Assembly: GCA_037127255.1 (NCBI GenBank)
Contig: JBANSL010000003.1
Coordinates: forward strand, 19,161,314-19,225,313
Direction: 5' to 3'
Source of the DNA: Persicaria tinctoria
Lineage: Eukaryota; Streptophyta; Magnoliopsida; Caryophyllales; Polygonaceae
DNA length: 64,000 nt
Shown piece after piece: positions 10,044-20,821 of this stretch; the first letter of the stretch is position 1; every line of letters begins with the position of its first letter. A program made the position numbers and the translations under genes. Under the pieces are notes generated by a model. The model made no database searches and was not told where the DNA came from. It saw nothing but the letters and a program-made list of their open reading frames with translations.

Positions 10044-13000
10044 CACTACAAAAAAACACATATTAGCCACCACGCGTAGCAACGACAAGGGTTTGCCGTG
10101 GCCAATGGGTTACAAAAAATCAAAATTTCCATAGATGATAGCAACGGCAAGGCTTGCCGTGGCAATTGAGTTGGTTTTTACTATGACATAGCCACGGCAG
10201 TGGAGTCCCGTAGCTAATGTTACCCCAGTTGGTTGAAATTTGCTACGACACGGGGATGCCATGGCTAAATTAAGTAAAAAGAAATTAAAAAAGAAATAAA
10301 AAATAGAAATAAAAAAGTAAAAAGAAATTAAAAAGAGAACATACAATACTCTATTCTATTTAATTTTTTTTTGTTGAAAACGTAAAAAATAAAATTATTT
10401 CTGTTTTTTTTTTGTAATAAATAAATTTATTTCTATTTGGGGGGTATAACTCCCGCTTGTGAAAAACAAGGGCTCTCTATCTAACCCTAAAATCACCGCC
10501 TCTCTCCTCGTATCCCTCTTGGATCTCCCTCCCATCGGCCTCGGCGATTGCTTCTCGTCTGTCTGGCTCTTTCTCCAAATCAATCCCTCTCCACTGCACT
10601 CTTCGACCTCTCTCTCATCAGTCTCGAAATCGCCATCGCTCTTTACTTGTGCGCACGCCGCCGCCGCCCCCACTCCATCGATACCTCTCTAAGATCTCGG
10701 CCGTCATCGACAGAATGAGATACCTTTCTCAGATCTTCAACATCTCCATGTCAGGTAGTCTCCAAACACCTTTCATTTCAATTGAAGAGCTTGATTACTG
10801 AAGGTAGGGTTTGATTTGGGGGAAAAATTACTTGTTGGTTAGGGTTTGATTTGGAGGTTCTCCAATTCAGGGATCTCACGTCCTTGGTCCTCTCTTAGGT
10901 TTTGGTGACTACCGGTGGTGGTGGGACTGATGTGAGTCCCTTCTCTCCCTCTTGTCGCTCAAACATGTGATGCACATATCCTCACTTAGGATACAACTTC
11001 TAGTTGTTCTATATAATAATATTATCAAACAGGTGATGCACATATCCTCACTTGCTTGTTGTGCAGTTTGAGGATATTTTCTGTTGCCGGGATTATTGGA
11101 GTCTTCATTCTTCTTCTGGTGAATTACTCTGGTGATCAGCTCAAGGAGTTCGGCATTGCGATTGTCTCTAGTGAATCCTTGGGCATATTCACAATCTCCA
11201 ATGTAAACAATGGCTCAAAGAAGTAAATCCCTTTTATTTTTTCATGTGAAATTTACTTGTTTTAAGACTGACAGAAAGAGTGACATTATGAGCTTCATTT
11301 GGCTATTGTGACATGCTTTGGATTTTTGTGTAATGTACATAGTTACGATATTCGTTTGTTATCTTCTTTATTATGTAAGTTAATCCTTCCAATAATCCCA
11401 TGTTAAATCATTTACCTCAATCTACTCTTTCATTCTTATTGAATATACTAACTTTTTTTTTTTTGCAACAATACAATATGTTATTTCTTTGGTTCAATCC
11501 CTTTGTTTCTCCGAATAATTTGAAATCAATTCTTCTTCCAACGTGATTTTAGATATTAAGGTTTTGTCTTATTTTGTGATCGTTTGTTGCAGGTGGGTTC
11601 GTCTTTGGTTTCACTTCTCGCCCCTAGGATCAAGGCAATCCTTTGTTTCATTCAATTCAATTACTCAACTTTTTGCCTCTCTTATCATCTTCTTTTGTCT
11701 CTTGGTGGTTGATTCTCTACTTCTGTGTTCTTCACCATTCCATTTGTCCCTGATTTTATCTTTTGCATCTGTGTTCTTCACCATTCCATTTGTCCCTGAT
11801 TTTGTTTTTTGCATTTGTGTTCTTCATTTATTTCTGATTTAAATACATCACAAGTGCAATGTTTTAAAGGAAGACACAAAAGGTATAAATGAACGAAATA
11901 ACTCTATCTAAGTTTTGAAGTTATAGATTAGACTCAATACATATGACATTCTCACCTACAGTTATACTTGATCAATAAGGCTACTTGAGATTATTTAATA
12001 CGTCTCACATTCTCACCTATAGTTATATTATAGTTTCTAGAATCTACCAAGCTCAAACAATAGCAAAAGAAAATATCATGCTTGCTTGTAATCTCGTGGT
12101 GGGCATATCCGTGCCGCTTTTTTGTTTATCTTGCATTTTTTTTTCAATGGATAATACTCAATTTTGCATCTTCACGAGTTAGAAATTGTATTATTCGTCT
12201 TAGCATGTTTAGTTTAGTAATTGCTATTATACTATCATCCCTCTCAAACATAGCTGTCAAGGCAAAAACTCTTACTTCACATCGTTGTCTTTCTTTTTTG
12301 GCTCATCAGAAAGGTCATGGCATTCCAGATTCTCTTATCAAACAAGTTAGAAAAATTGCACATCAGTTCTTCCATATCTAATCCTTGAAGAAAAGCTTAA
12401 GATCAAGTTGTCCAGTGATACAGGGTCCAGGTTGGTCTCGCTGGATGACTTGCTTTGCCTCTTCTCAACACTATTAAATAATGCTAAAATAATGTCAGTG
12501 ACAAATTGCAAACTATTGACTGTAGGGGCTACCAAGAAGTTGGAGATAATATAACCAAATGAGTGCTTGATCGGCATGAAGCTATTGATGTATGTTGTCT
12601 ATCCTTGCTTTTCATTTCTAAAAGTCTCTTGTAGCATTAAAAAAAGTCAGGCCAGAGCTCATGATACTTCTTTCTAAGACCCGATTTATGTCAATGAAGA
12701 AATAAATTGATCGATTCTTCAAGATGGATTTACAAAAATCCAATATCTGCTATTTTTACCATGTCTAGAAATCCAGTAAATGCCTTCCTCGCTACACTTA
12801 TTGCTAGATTTGGCCTTCCTTTGTTGTCATGTGTTCTTCCTTGGTCTATGGACATTAAGTAGTCATCCTTCTCAAGGGTTTTAATCATTTTGATACATGT
12901 CTTGCTTTTGTTTAATCGTCTTGATTTTCTTATTGTTGAATCTTCTTTTGTTTCTGCATTTCCTATTTAAAGTGACTTTTCTATTCGAGAACTTGGATGC

Positions 13001-13804
13001 TAACTGAATAAAGGAAAACATGGATGCTAACTGAATAAATCTTGTGCAGTTTCAACCCCTAGGAGATCCTCTCTCTTCTCCTCGAACCAAGGGCTGAGAC
13101 TTGTCGCTGAATTTGCTATGGAGAAGTTGAAAGAGATGCTTCACAAGCTGCTCGTTGATATGGCGAGGACTCATTAACACAAGGACTATGCTTTTACTTG
13201 GCTCCTTGTATGTATGTGTACACTCACATTTTTTGTCTGAATGCTAAAACTCCGAACTTGGCAACATATTTTTGTTATTTACTTTCAAATATTTAATCTA
13301 ACGTTATATGGAAGATTGTATTATGGTTGTAATATATTTGTGAAGTGGTTATCATTGCTTACATTAGATAATTAGAATGACATAGGGAAGAAATAGGTAA
13401 AATAGGGAACCAGGGAAAATCTTACCATTGGCCACGGCAACTTGCCGTCGCAAACATGGAAAACAAGGGAAGATGCATAATAAGCTTAGCAACGTCATCA
13501 TACCGTGGCAACAGAAAAAAAAGCGCCAAAAGTTTTAGCGAGAAGAATTTAGTAGCCACGGCAACCACTAGTTGCAACTATTTTGTCTTGGCATCGCCAG
13601 CCTTCGCTACAGTCGTGGCTACTGTCGTGCACGTGGCTACCATCACAACGACGGCAGATCCCGTGGCTACACTCTTTTGCCACCCAAGGTTTCCCCACAG
13701 CTAGTTTCCCGTGGCTACTGCCGTCGCTACTACTCTTTTGCCACGACAAATGGTCTTTTAGCCACGGGAAGCAACCGTTGCGAAATTGTTTTTTTTTTGT
13801 AGTG
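10044..13804. mobile_element. CACTA (CMC/EnSpm) element 1
   Basis: It starts CACTACAAAAAAACAC and ends TTTTTTTTTGTAGTG, the diagnostic CACTA inverted termini. A 3-bp target duplication TTA flanks it (10041-10043 and 13805-13807). Subterminal arrays of TTGCCGTGGC/GCCACGGCAA lie at about 10060-10260 and 13425-13790, as expected for transposase binding sites. No transposase ORF is present, so it must move in trans. The interior has exon-like pieces bounded by GCAG acceptors, suggesting captured host gene sequence. It sits inside the gypsy pol gene. Confidence 0.95.
10440..13190 (+). pseudogene. Captured exon-like fragments inside CACTA element 1
   Basis: Three pieces look exonic. A C/T-rich leader lies at about 10470-10760. 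A segment near 11066-11222, after TTGTGCAG, translates in one frame with a hydrophobic run (VAGIIGVFILLLVNY) followed by SGDQLKEFGIAIVSSES. A final piece near 13049-13179, again after TTGTGCAG, reads GLRLVAEFAMEKLKEML and ends in a TAA stop. Between them lie T-rich intron-like stretches. I do not recognise the source gene. This is the organisation of a Pack-CACTA, but splice continuity between the pieces is not proven. Confidence 0.4.
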
Positions 13805-13807
13805 TTA

Positions 13808-14322
13808 CCTAGGCACTTTCGAAAAACATCCCCAAAATCCACATCATTAGCATACAATTCCTTAATGTACACAAAGCCTAAGACTCTAGAATCCAAAGTG
13901 GTCAATAACACATGTCTCCTAGATAATGCATCAGCTACCACATTGTCTTTGCCTTTCTTATACTTTATAACATAAGGAAATGTTTCTATGAATTCCATCC
14001 ATCTACCATGTCTCGTATCAAGTTTATCTTGGCTCTTAAAATGCTTTAAGGATTCACGATCAGTCCTAAGTATAAACTCTGCAGGTCAAAGGTAATGAGA
14101 CCATGTCTTAAGAACTTTAAACAATGCATATAATTCTTTATCATAAGTAGAGTAATTAAGACATGCACCTTTTAATTTTTCAGAAAAGAAGGCTATAGGC
14201 TTACCTTCTTGCATAAGGACTCCGCCAATCCCAACTCCGCTAGCATCACATTCAACCTCAAAAGGCCGAGTGAAGTCAGGCAGAGCAAGCAATGGGGCTT
14301 GCACGAGCTTCTCCTTGAGCAT
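13808..14322 (-). pseudogene. gypsy RNase H region
   Basis: In protein order: [20 protein letters not shown], then [37 protein letters not shown] and, after a break, [21 protein letters not shown]. These are the hallmark blocks of the RNase H domain fused to Ty3/gypsy reverse transcriptase, including the DAS and YDKEL catalytic motifs and the terminal VADALSRR. In active elements it degrades RNA of the RNA:DNA hybrid. Its C-terminal end was separated from the integrase by the CACTA insertion. Confidence 0.85.
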
Positions 14323-15440
14323 TCGAAATGCCTCCTTCTGAGCTGGACCCCACTTGAACTCACACCGCTTCTTTGTGAGCTTCGTGAGAGGGGCTGCGAT
14401 GGAGCTGAACGTCTGTAGAATCTTGCCAGTCCCTGGAAGTTGCGCACATGGCCGATTAAGGTGGGTGTCGGCCAGTCTTGTATGGCTTTGATCTTCGCCT
14501 CATCAACACGCAGTCCATTTGAGCTCACTACAAAACCAAGAAAAGACACTTGATCATTACACAATTGACATTTCTTTAAATTAGCATACAAGTGTTCTAA
14601 TCTTAAAGTAGAAAGTACTTCCCTTAAATGTGCTTCATGTTACTTTTAGGTGATTTGCTATAAATAAGAATGTCATCAAAATACACAAAAACAAATTTAC
14701 CTATGAAATTTCTAAGCACGTGATTCATTAATCTCATGAAAGTACTAGGAGCGTTAGTTAAACCAAAAGGCATAACCAACCATTCATAGAGTCCAAATTT
14801 GGTTTTAAAGGCTGTTTTTCATGCATCGCCTTCCTTCATCCTAATCTGATGATAACCACTTTTTAAATCAATTTTAGAGAAAATGGCGATATTTCACAGT
14901 TATGTTGTTAATGGCCCTACATTCTACACACATTCTCCATGAACCATCTTTCTTAGGGACTAAGAACACAGGCACAACACAAGGACTCAAACTTTCCCTA
15001 ATGTATCCCTTATCCAACAGTTCCTGGACTTGGGATTGAACCTCTTGGGTTTCAGTGGGATTCATTCTATAAGCAGGCTTATTAGGCAAAGAAGCCCCTG
15101 AAATGAGATCAATTTGATGCTCAATTCCTCTAACAGGGGGTAGACCTGCTGGTATGTCCTCGGGAAATACATCCTTATACTCCTCAAGAAGAGATAGGAT
15201 GTGAGGAGGGAGGGTAGCTCTAAGCTCTTCACTCAACATGTTCAACCCTTTGCATAGGAGCATGAGGGTTGTTTCCCCGTCCACAAACTCGTCTAAATAT
15301 GCACTCTTGGAAGCCAAGAATACATTCTTAAGCCGAGTAGGGGTAGACACATGGCTCGACTGAGCCTCCTTATCTAACTCACCTCTACTGACCTTTCGCT
15401 TCTCAATCTCGTCCACCACTTGTGTTGGCGTCATCGGCTT
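14323..15440 (-). pseudogene. gypsy reverse transcriptase and upstream pol
   Basis: Minus strand: LLEEYKDVFPEDIPAGLPPVRGIEHQIDLI (conserved lead-in), YRMNPTETQEVQSQVQELLDKGYIRES, then PCVVPVFLVPKKDGSWRMCV from the RT fingers, and MYANLKKCQLCNDQVSFLGFVVSSNG and [10 protein letters not shown] from the thumb/connection. The palm segment around 14590-14870 is broken by frame changes. Gag and most of the protease are missing upstream, where the sequence passes at about 15710 into a second partial LTR. The element cannot make its own enzymes. Confidence 0.85.
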
Positions 15441-15711
15441 GAGAACTACGTTCTAACCCTGAAAAGTACATGAATAGTAGTTAGTAAAGCCATCATGCAA
15501 GACCTTACGATAAAATTGCCAAGGACGACCTAATAAAATATGACAGACTTGCATAGGTACAATATCACACAACACTTCATCCTCATAATGTCCTAGTTTG
15601 ATATGTACTTTAACTTGCCTATTCACCTTTAATTAAGTTACCACAGTCATTCATTCAATGCAATCTATAAGGCCTAGGATGTTGAATTGTAGGAAGTTGT
15701 AATTTATCAAT
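15441..15711 (-). other. Degenerate gypsy pol/protease remnant
   Basis: No domain is readable, but the segment continues the pol region on the minus strand, with a plausible protease-linker character, up to the junction with the second LTR piece at 15712. Confidence 0.35.
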
Positions 15712-16112
15712 CCTGTTCGGCCGACTATTTAACCTAATCAAAGCTGATTTCCGGCCTAAATTAAATAAAATAATAACTTAAAGAAATTATTAAAATAACC
15801 CTAAAAGTTTCCTAAAATAACTTAAGTAGAAAAGTTACTAAAATAGGAAATAAAGCAAGGTTCCAAGACTTAGTATATTTCGGCTATACATGGCCTAAGG
15901 AGGTTCGGACATTTCAATCCCTATACACATATATGTCTTCAATTTTGGCTCCGGGAGTTGAACTGTGGTCGAGAACAAGGCATGACTCACAAACATGAAT
16001 GAGTCGCGTTGAAGCTTCTTAGCTCGGGCTCGAGTCATTGGTCGTTCTCCAACTATGATCGGCGTGTTTGGAGGTGTAGAAGATGGTGTAGATGATGGTC
16101 CCGCATCAGGTG
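15712..16112 (-). mobile_element. Second partial gypsy copy (LTR plus pol 3' end)
   Basis: It repeats 8466-8855 with scattered changes: GGCCGACTATTTAACC, the TTACTAAAATAGGAAATAAA block, GGCTATACATGGCC and the coding tail that yields MTRARAKKL-type residues. Orientation is the same as the first copy, so this is the 3' end of another member of the same family, or the product of unequal recombination that removed the first element's 5' LTR and gag. Confidence 0.8.
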
Positions 16113-16545
16113 CTATCCTGCGTCATAACTCTCCTCTAATGGGTCCCTCCTCAATCCGAATAACTGTCCTCTATGATGTCCAAAATGGCAAGATCATGCC
16201 TAATCACCTCTCTCTAGCTCTTCTTGGGTTGCACTTGTTTGACACTGTCACACATATGCATTGTTGCATGCATGTCTCTTCTTTATATATGGTAAAACCC
16301 AAAGCAGCCTTGATTCTTGCAATGATACTTATCATTGATACTGGCTACTCCTACCATACCACGAATAACCTCATTATTGATCCTATTGTATTTAGTATGC
16401 TCACACATCAATCTGATCATTCTCATTTTCCCTACCATCAAATTTTGTTCTCGCGCCTTCGTAATCGCCCAACACTCAGCCCTATATATCAAGACATGCC
16501 TTTTATGAGTTGTATGGATATTGGATCGCTTTCCATATTTTGTGT
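16113..16545 (-). pseudogene. RTE-type LINE, C-terminal tail of ORF
   Basis: Minus-strand translation gives LIYRAECWAITK, then MRMIRLMCEHTKYNRINNEVIRGMVGVASINDK. This is the conserved segment after the reverse transcriptase of plant RTE-clade LINEs (consensus of the type YGAECW...MRMLRWMCGHTR...VGVA). A frame-broken GRPKK-like and EVIRHDL segment follows at 16113-16270. The 5' part is missing, which is usual for 5'-truncated LINE insertions. Confidence 0.75.
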
Positions 16546-16569
16546 TTACTTGTTTCATTCCTCTGTGTC

Positions 16570-16740
16570 ATCATTCCTAACTATGTGTCGGCATTTTATG
16601 TATTCCTTACTATGTGTCAGCATTTTATGTATTCCTTACTATGTGTCAGCATTCATCACTTGTGTCATCATTCCTCACTATGTGTCAGCATTTTATGCAA
16701 TGTTATTGTGTTTGTATGACCTCTTGTTTTGTTTTAACAG
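16570..16740 (+). repeat. Intron-like tract with four TGTGTCAGCATT repeats
   Basis: Imperfect units of about 30 bp containing TTACTATGTGTCAGCATT occur at about 16580-16700. The first reads GTGTCGGCATT and a further unit carries CACTTGTGTCATCATT. The tract ends TTTTGTTTTAACAG, a good 3' splice site ahead of the coding exon at 16741. Confidence 0.7.
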
Positions 16741-17113
16741 TCCTGGATATTTGAAGCTATCCCAGCGTTGTCTGATAAGTTTGACTGTAATTTGAAGATG
16801 AATGATAAAGATCCTCATTCTTTGCATTGGGTTTGTAAGGTTAGGCATACTTATGATGAAGCTGACGAGCTATTTGATGGTGACTTGGTAAGATAAATAT
16901 ATCAGTTGTGATTTCAATCTTGGGTTCTTATATACATGTGTTTTCTTATTTTTATTTTTTTGATGTGCATGATAGACACCGATGTTCCCCAACTACGGAG
17001 AGTTTGTAAGAACCCCAAGTATGGGTTATATTGATGAAGAGGCTGGCGATGTATTTGATTGTGTTGGTGATCCTGTGTTTTCTCAACCACCAACTGATCT
17101 TCTATATGATTGA
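16741..17113 (+). pseudogene. DUF1985-like gene of MULE-1, exons 1-2
   Basis: After TTTAACAG the frame reads SWIFEAIPALSDKFDC and continues to HTYDEADELFDGDL at 16887, where GTAAG forms a donor. The next exon starts at 16976 after GATAG and reads TPMFPNYGEFVRTPSMGYID to a TGA at 17111-17113. WIFEAIPAL is the kind of motif found in plant DUF1985 proteins, which are often carried by Mutator-like elements with an Ulp1-type protease. The function of DUF1985 is unknown. The N-terminal part is missing. The TGA seems to be a late mutation, since the same frame stays open beyond it as RCMRKYAYENKF. I see no protease domain. Confidence 0.65.
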
Positions 17114-17794
17114 CGGTGTATGCGTAAGTATGCATATGAAAACAAGTTTCTACGTAATGATGGTTCAGAGATTGAATCATTTCTGACTCTCGAGTATGGA
17201 TTTGTTGGAGGAGAAGAAGATGAGAGATCTGCTGACATAGAGAAGCGAACGAATAGGAAACGTGTGGTTGATGAAAGAAAGGATGAAGAGAAATTGGTTG
17301 ATGTAGAGAAGGGAAAAAAGAGGAAACACGTTGACACAGGAAAACCTTCTAAGAAGAAGCAGAAAGATCCATCTACTGAGATCCAGGTGAAGAGAGTTGC
17401 TGAGGAGAGGTTGTTCTAGTGGTCCCCCACGAACCAACCCTCATGCTGACATAGAAGTTAAGAAATCAATCAGGAGGAAGGCTGGGAGGATTAGAAAGAA
17501 GGTTGCTGAATTTAAGAGAGGTGAGGAATCTAAGAGAGATGTGATTCATTATGCTGACATAGATATAACCACAGTGAATGCAGACAAGGGTTCCAAGAAA
17601 TGTGGTGCTGACAGAGAAGAGGTTGTTGTCCAGGCAGAAAAAGATGACCAAGGTGGATATGCTTACGATACATCTGATGAGGATAGACCTATTCAGTATG
17701 TTTTCCAAAAGAGGAAGAAGTCTATGGGAAGTACAGGGAAACGTAAAATTTTATACAAAAGTAGCACTTCAAAGAAGTCTTCCTCCATCCCCAA
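17114..17794 (+). pseudogene. Charged middle region of the DUF1985-like gene
   Basis: Reading continues in frame from exon 2 through MRKYAYENKFLRNDGSEIES into a lysine/arginine-rich, low-complexity stretch (GKKRKHVDTGKPSKKKQKDP). It then shifts frame near 17400 into NPHADIEVKKSIRRKAGRIR and KYSSTSKKSSSIPN-like sequence, ending at the LTR insertion. The repeated ADIE/ADRE residues come from recurring GCTGACA words. The basic composition suggests a nuclear protein. Interrupted at 17794; it resumes at 39537 after the target duplication CCCAA, with a one-base change in a poly-C run. Confidence 0.6.
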
Positions 17795-20700
17795 TGTAAA
17801 GGCTCAGATTTATAAATATAAATCTTTCGGAGAAAGAATTTAAAAATGAATTTAAATCGAATTAAAAGCTCGTTTAACGGATTCCGACCCGAATTTAAAT
17901 TTTGACGAACCATTCCATCCTTTTTCCTCAAAAATTCAAAATAATTATCGGATGGCGATATCCTTTCGGTTTTAAAAAAATCTAATTGATCGAGAAAGCA
18001 GGATTCTAAAAAAAATTAACATTCGAGAACTAATTCGAGGTTTGAGATTCGCGTATTCGGGATTTATTATCGGGTATTAGTTTAACCAATTTCACACACC
18101 ACCCTTACCTTACCTTACCCACTCCCTCACCTCACCTTACCCTGCAAACCGACCCATCCCCTGCGGCCCTGCCTATTTCAACCGTCACCTTCACCATCAC
18201 CGTCATCAACTCATCCGCTTCCACCTGCTTCACTCTCCTTCATGCCATCGCCTTCACTTCGTCACCATCTCCATCCTCCTTTCCGTTGAAGCCAGCAGCT
18301 TCCTCGGCACCTCCACACCCTCCCCAACGTCCGAAGGTGCAGCCAAGCCACCCAGGAGCCACCCAGCTCCGCCGTCAAGCCACCGAAGCTCCTTCCCCTG
18401 TTTGAGTGCGCTTCGCCGCTTCGGTAAGCCGTTCTCCTTCGTTTCCGATCCAAATCACTCTCGATCCCTACCATCGCACTCACCCATGTATGACGAACTC
18501 CCTTCGCGAGCCACCGACAACGCCCATAACTCCGATCGAGAGCTCCGAAGTCGCGAACCTCCTCGGTGAGCTTTCGAACTCCCTTCCCTTTCCTTGGTTC
18601 ATTTGGGTTCCTTCTTGTCTTCGAGGGGTCGAGAGAGAGTCGGGGATGGGTAGGAGAGGATAGGTGAACCTGGGGCATCGGCGAGCTCGAGAGCGAGTGC
18701 GGGAGGGCGAGGGGACGCGAGGAACGTCGTGAGCGTAGGCCGGGAGTAGCGAGCGCAGGAGAGGAGAAGGCTCCGAGCGGGGGCTATTCCAGGCGAGCTG
18801 GCGGCGTGGCGGAGGGCGGACCAGGACCGGCGAGCTGCGCGGTTTCGACGGGAGCAGTCGAGCAGCTGCAGACGTAGGCAGGCGAGAGTTCTCCTTTTCG
18901 GAGGAGGAAGATGAGCCGTGGGATCCTTGCCCAGTCAGCTCAATGGGGCCCACTCCTTCAGTTTTCAATTTGTTTTAATACTTAAACCGGGTTGGCAGTT
19001 GCGGGTTCGGTTCGATTCGGTACGGTTCGAGTTATCCGTTTATTATTTAACTAATTAACGGTAATTAAAATATAGTATTATAATAGTAATTTAGGATTTA
19101 AAAGATAAAGTATTAATTTTGGATATTTATAAAGGGTTGATTTTATTAAATAAAAACGGTTTGGATTTTAGGGGATTTGGAAATAACTTATAAGGATGTT
19201 TTATTAAATGGTGTTTTATAATATTATATCTATAATAATAATTGGGATTTAACATAAATAAGTTGGACTTGCCTGTTAGAAAAGAATTTCAAGGTTGGAA
19301 AGTAGTCTAATAAATAAACTAAAAAGAGAATTCGACGAGTATTTTAAGGGTCGGAATACTTTACTATTTAACTGGGATTTGAAACGGTTTTGGAACTAAC
19401 TTAGGAATAAGACTTATTCGATGACTAACTAGCATGATAATATGATCGTTTGACTAACATTATGATATGTATGACTAATAGCATGACTTGTGGTGAATTA
19501 TTATATGAGATTAAATGTTGGATAATTATGACGATCTAGTAGGATTTTATATCACACAAATTATGTCTTATGATTTTGATGAACCTTTGAGGTATATGCG
19601 GAAATGATGTATATGAACATGTGGAATTGGTTGATTAATGATTTATGGAAAACGATGTGGTCTTGAAGAGCGGATGATGCGATTAAATGACTTTCATAAT
19701 ATGTTACTTGTTCTAATGATTGAGGTGTGCTTGAGTGCTTAATAGTTGGATGTAGACTTATGTGTATTCCATTATGTACTAGGTGATACTCTGTGATTGT
19801 GAATATTGTGTGCTGGATTCTCCTGTTGCCGATCTGCTAGTCAGGTAAGTACCTCCGGGGCTTACTCAGTAACCAGTACCTCCTACCTGATGTGTCATAT
19901 AGTATGTAGGTGTTTCATAGGCATAAGAGCATGCCATGTAGTATCATGCTTAGGAATTGCACTTACGAATGAGCATTCTTATTATGTATGCATTTGAATA
20001 CAGAACGGCCGTTATCTGTGAGTCCTAGAGTCCTTGCTAGGGTCATAGGACAGCCCAGCTTCATCGGGTGTTGTCCTCCTCGAGTCATTTATATAAATCA
20101 CGAGATACGAGATGGGCATGAGATATAATATGATGATGAGATTTGATATGATTATAGCATCAAACTGGCCAGTCTCCACCCTATCTGTAAGGGGGGTGGT
20201 GGTAGAAGAGGGATATACCACTTGGTATTCTTTGTTAAGGCCTTACTTAATATTCTGCACATATGAATTAGGAACATGATAGTGTGGTTAATATTCAAGT
20301 ACTGCATGAAGGCATCCTTTATTCTAGGTATAGGCGTATTATATGTCCTCAGCGCGGTCAGAGGACCCGCGGGCGGACTCTTGGCCTGACTTGGTGGTAT
20401 AGTTTCAGGTACCCGATACACTGCTTGATTTTGTGTTGTAATGACGGGGTCCATTCATATGGCGGAGAGTGAGTGTTTGAAACCTGACTTCACCAGATTC
20501 ATGTTTTTGGGATTTCTCCCTATTTATATTCTGTTTTGACCCGGCTCTACCGTGGCGGCCGTTGTATTGTTTTCAGAACTTATGCCCTTTGCATGATAAA
20601 TGATTCTCCGCGTTGTAGACTTAGGACAGGTACAAGGGTTTACCATGGGGTCTCCAACGGACCTTCCGGATTTGGGTGCGAAATCCCACTTTAAACTACA

Positions 20701-20805
20701 CATCTTCGATTTCAAACCTTCAACCTGTACTCGGGGCGCAAGATCCCAACGAGGGGTTTCATCCCTCGAAACGTAACTCGGGAATCATAATCCCGGGCCG
20801 TTACA
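17795..20805 (+). repeat. 5' LTR of the LARD-like element (3011 bp)
   Basis: Begins TGTAAAGGCTC, ends CCGTTACA. It contains a GC-rich block (about 18130-18960) with C/T-rich leader-like sequence and a donor-like CTCGGTGAGC, then an AT-rich half. Open frames within it are mirrored in the other LTR but are not conserved in length (138, 162 and 85 codons here, 211 codons there), so I call none of them genes. It holds about 387 bp (18712-19098) that is missing from the 3' LTR. Confidence 0.9.
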
Positions 20806-20809
20806 AAGG

Positions 20810-20821
20810 TGGTATCAGAGC
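20810..20821 (+). other. Primer binding site, tRNA-iMet type
   Basis: TGGTATCAGAGC lies five bases after the LTR end. It is the standard plant minus-strand primer site complementary to the 3' end of initiator methionine tRNA. It fixes the orientation of the element as plus. Confidence 0.9.
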
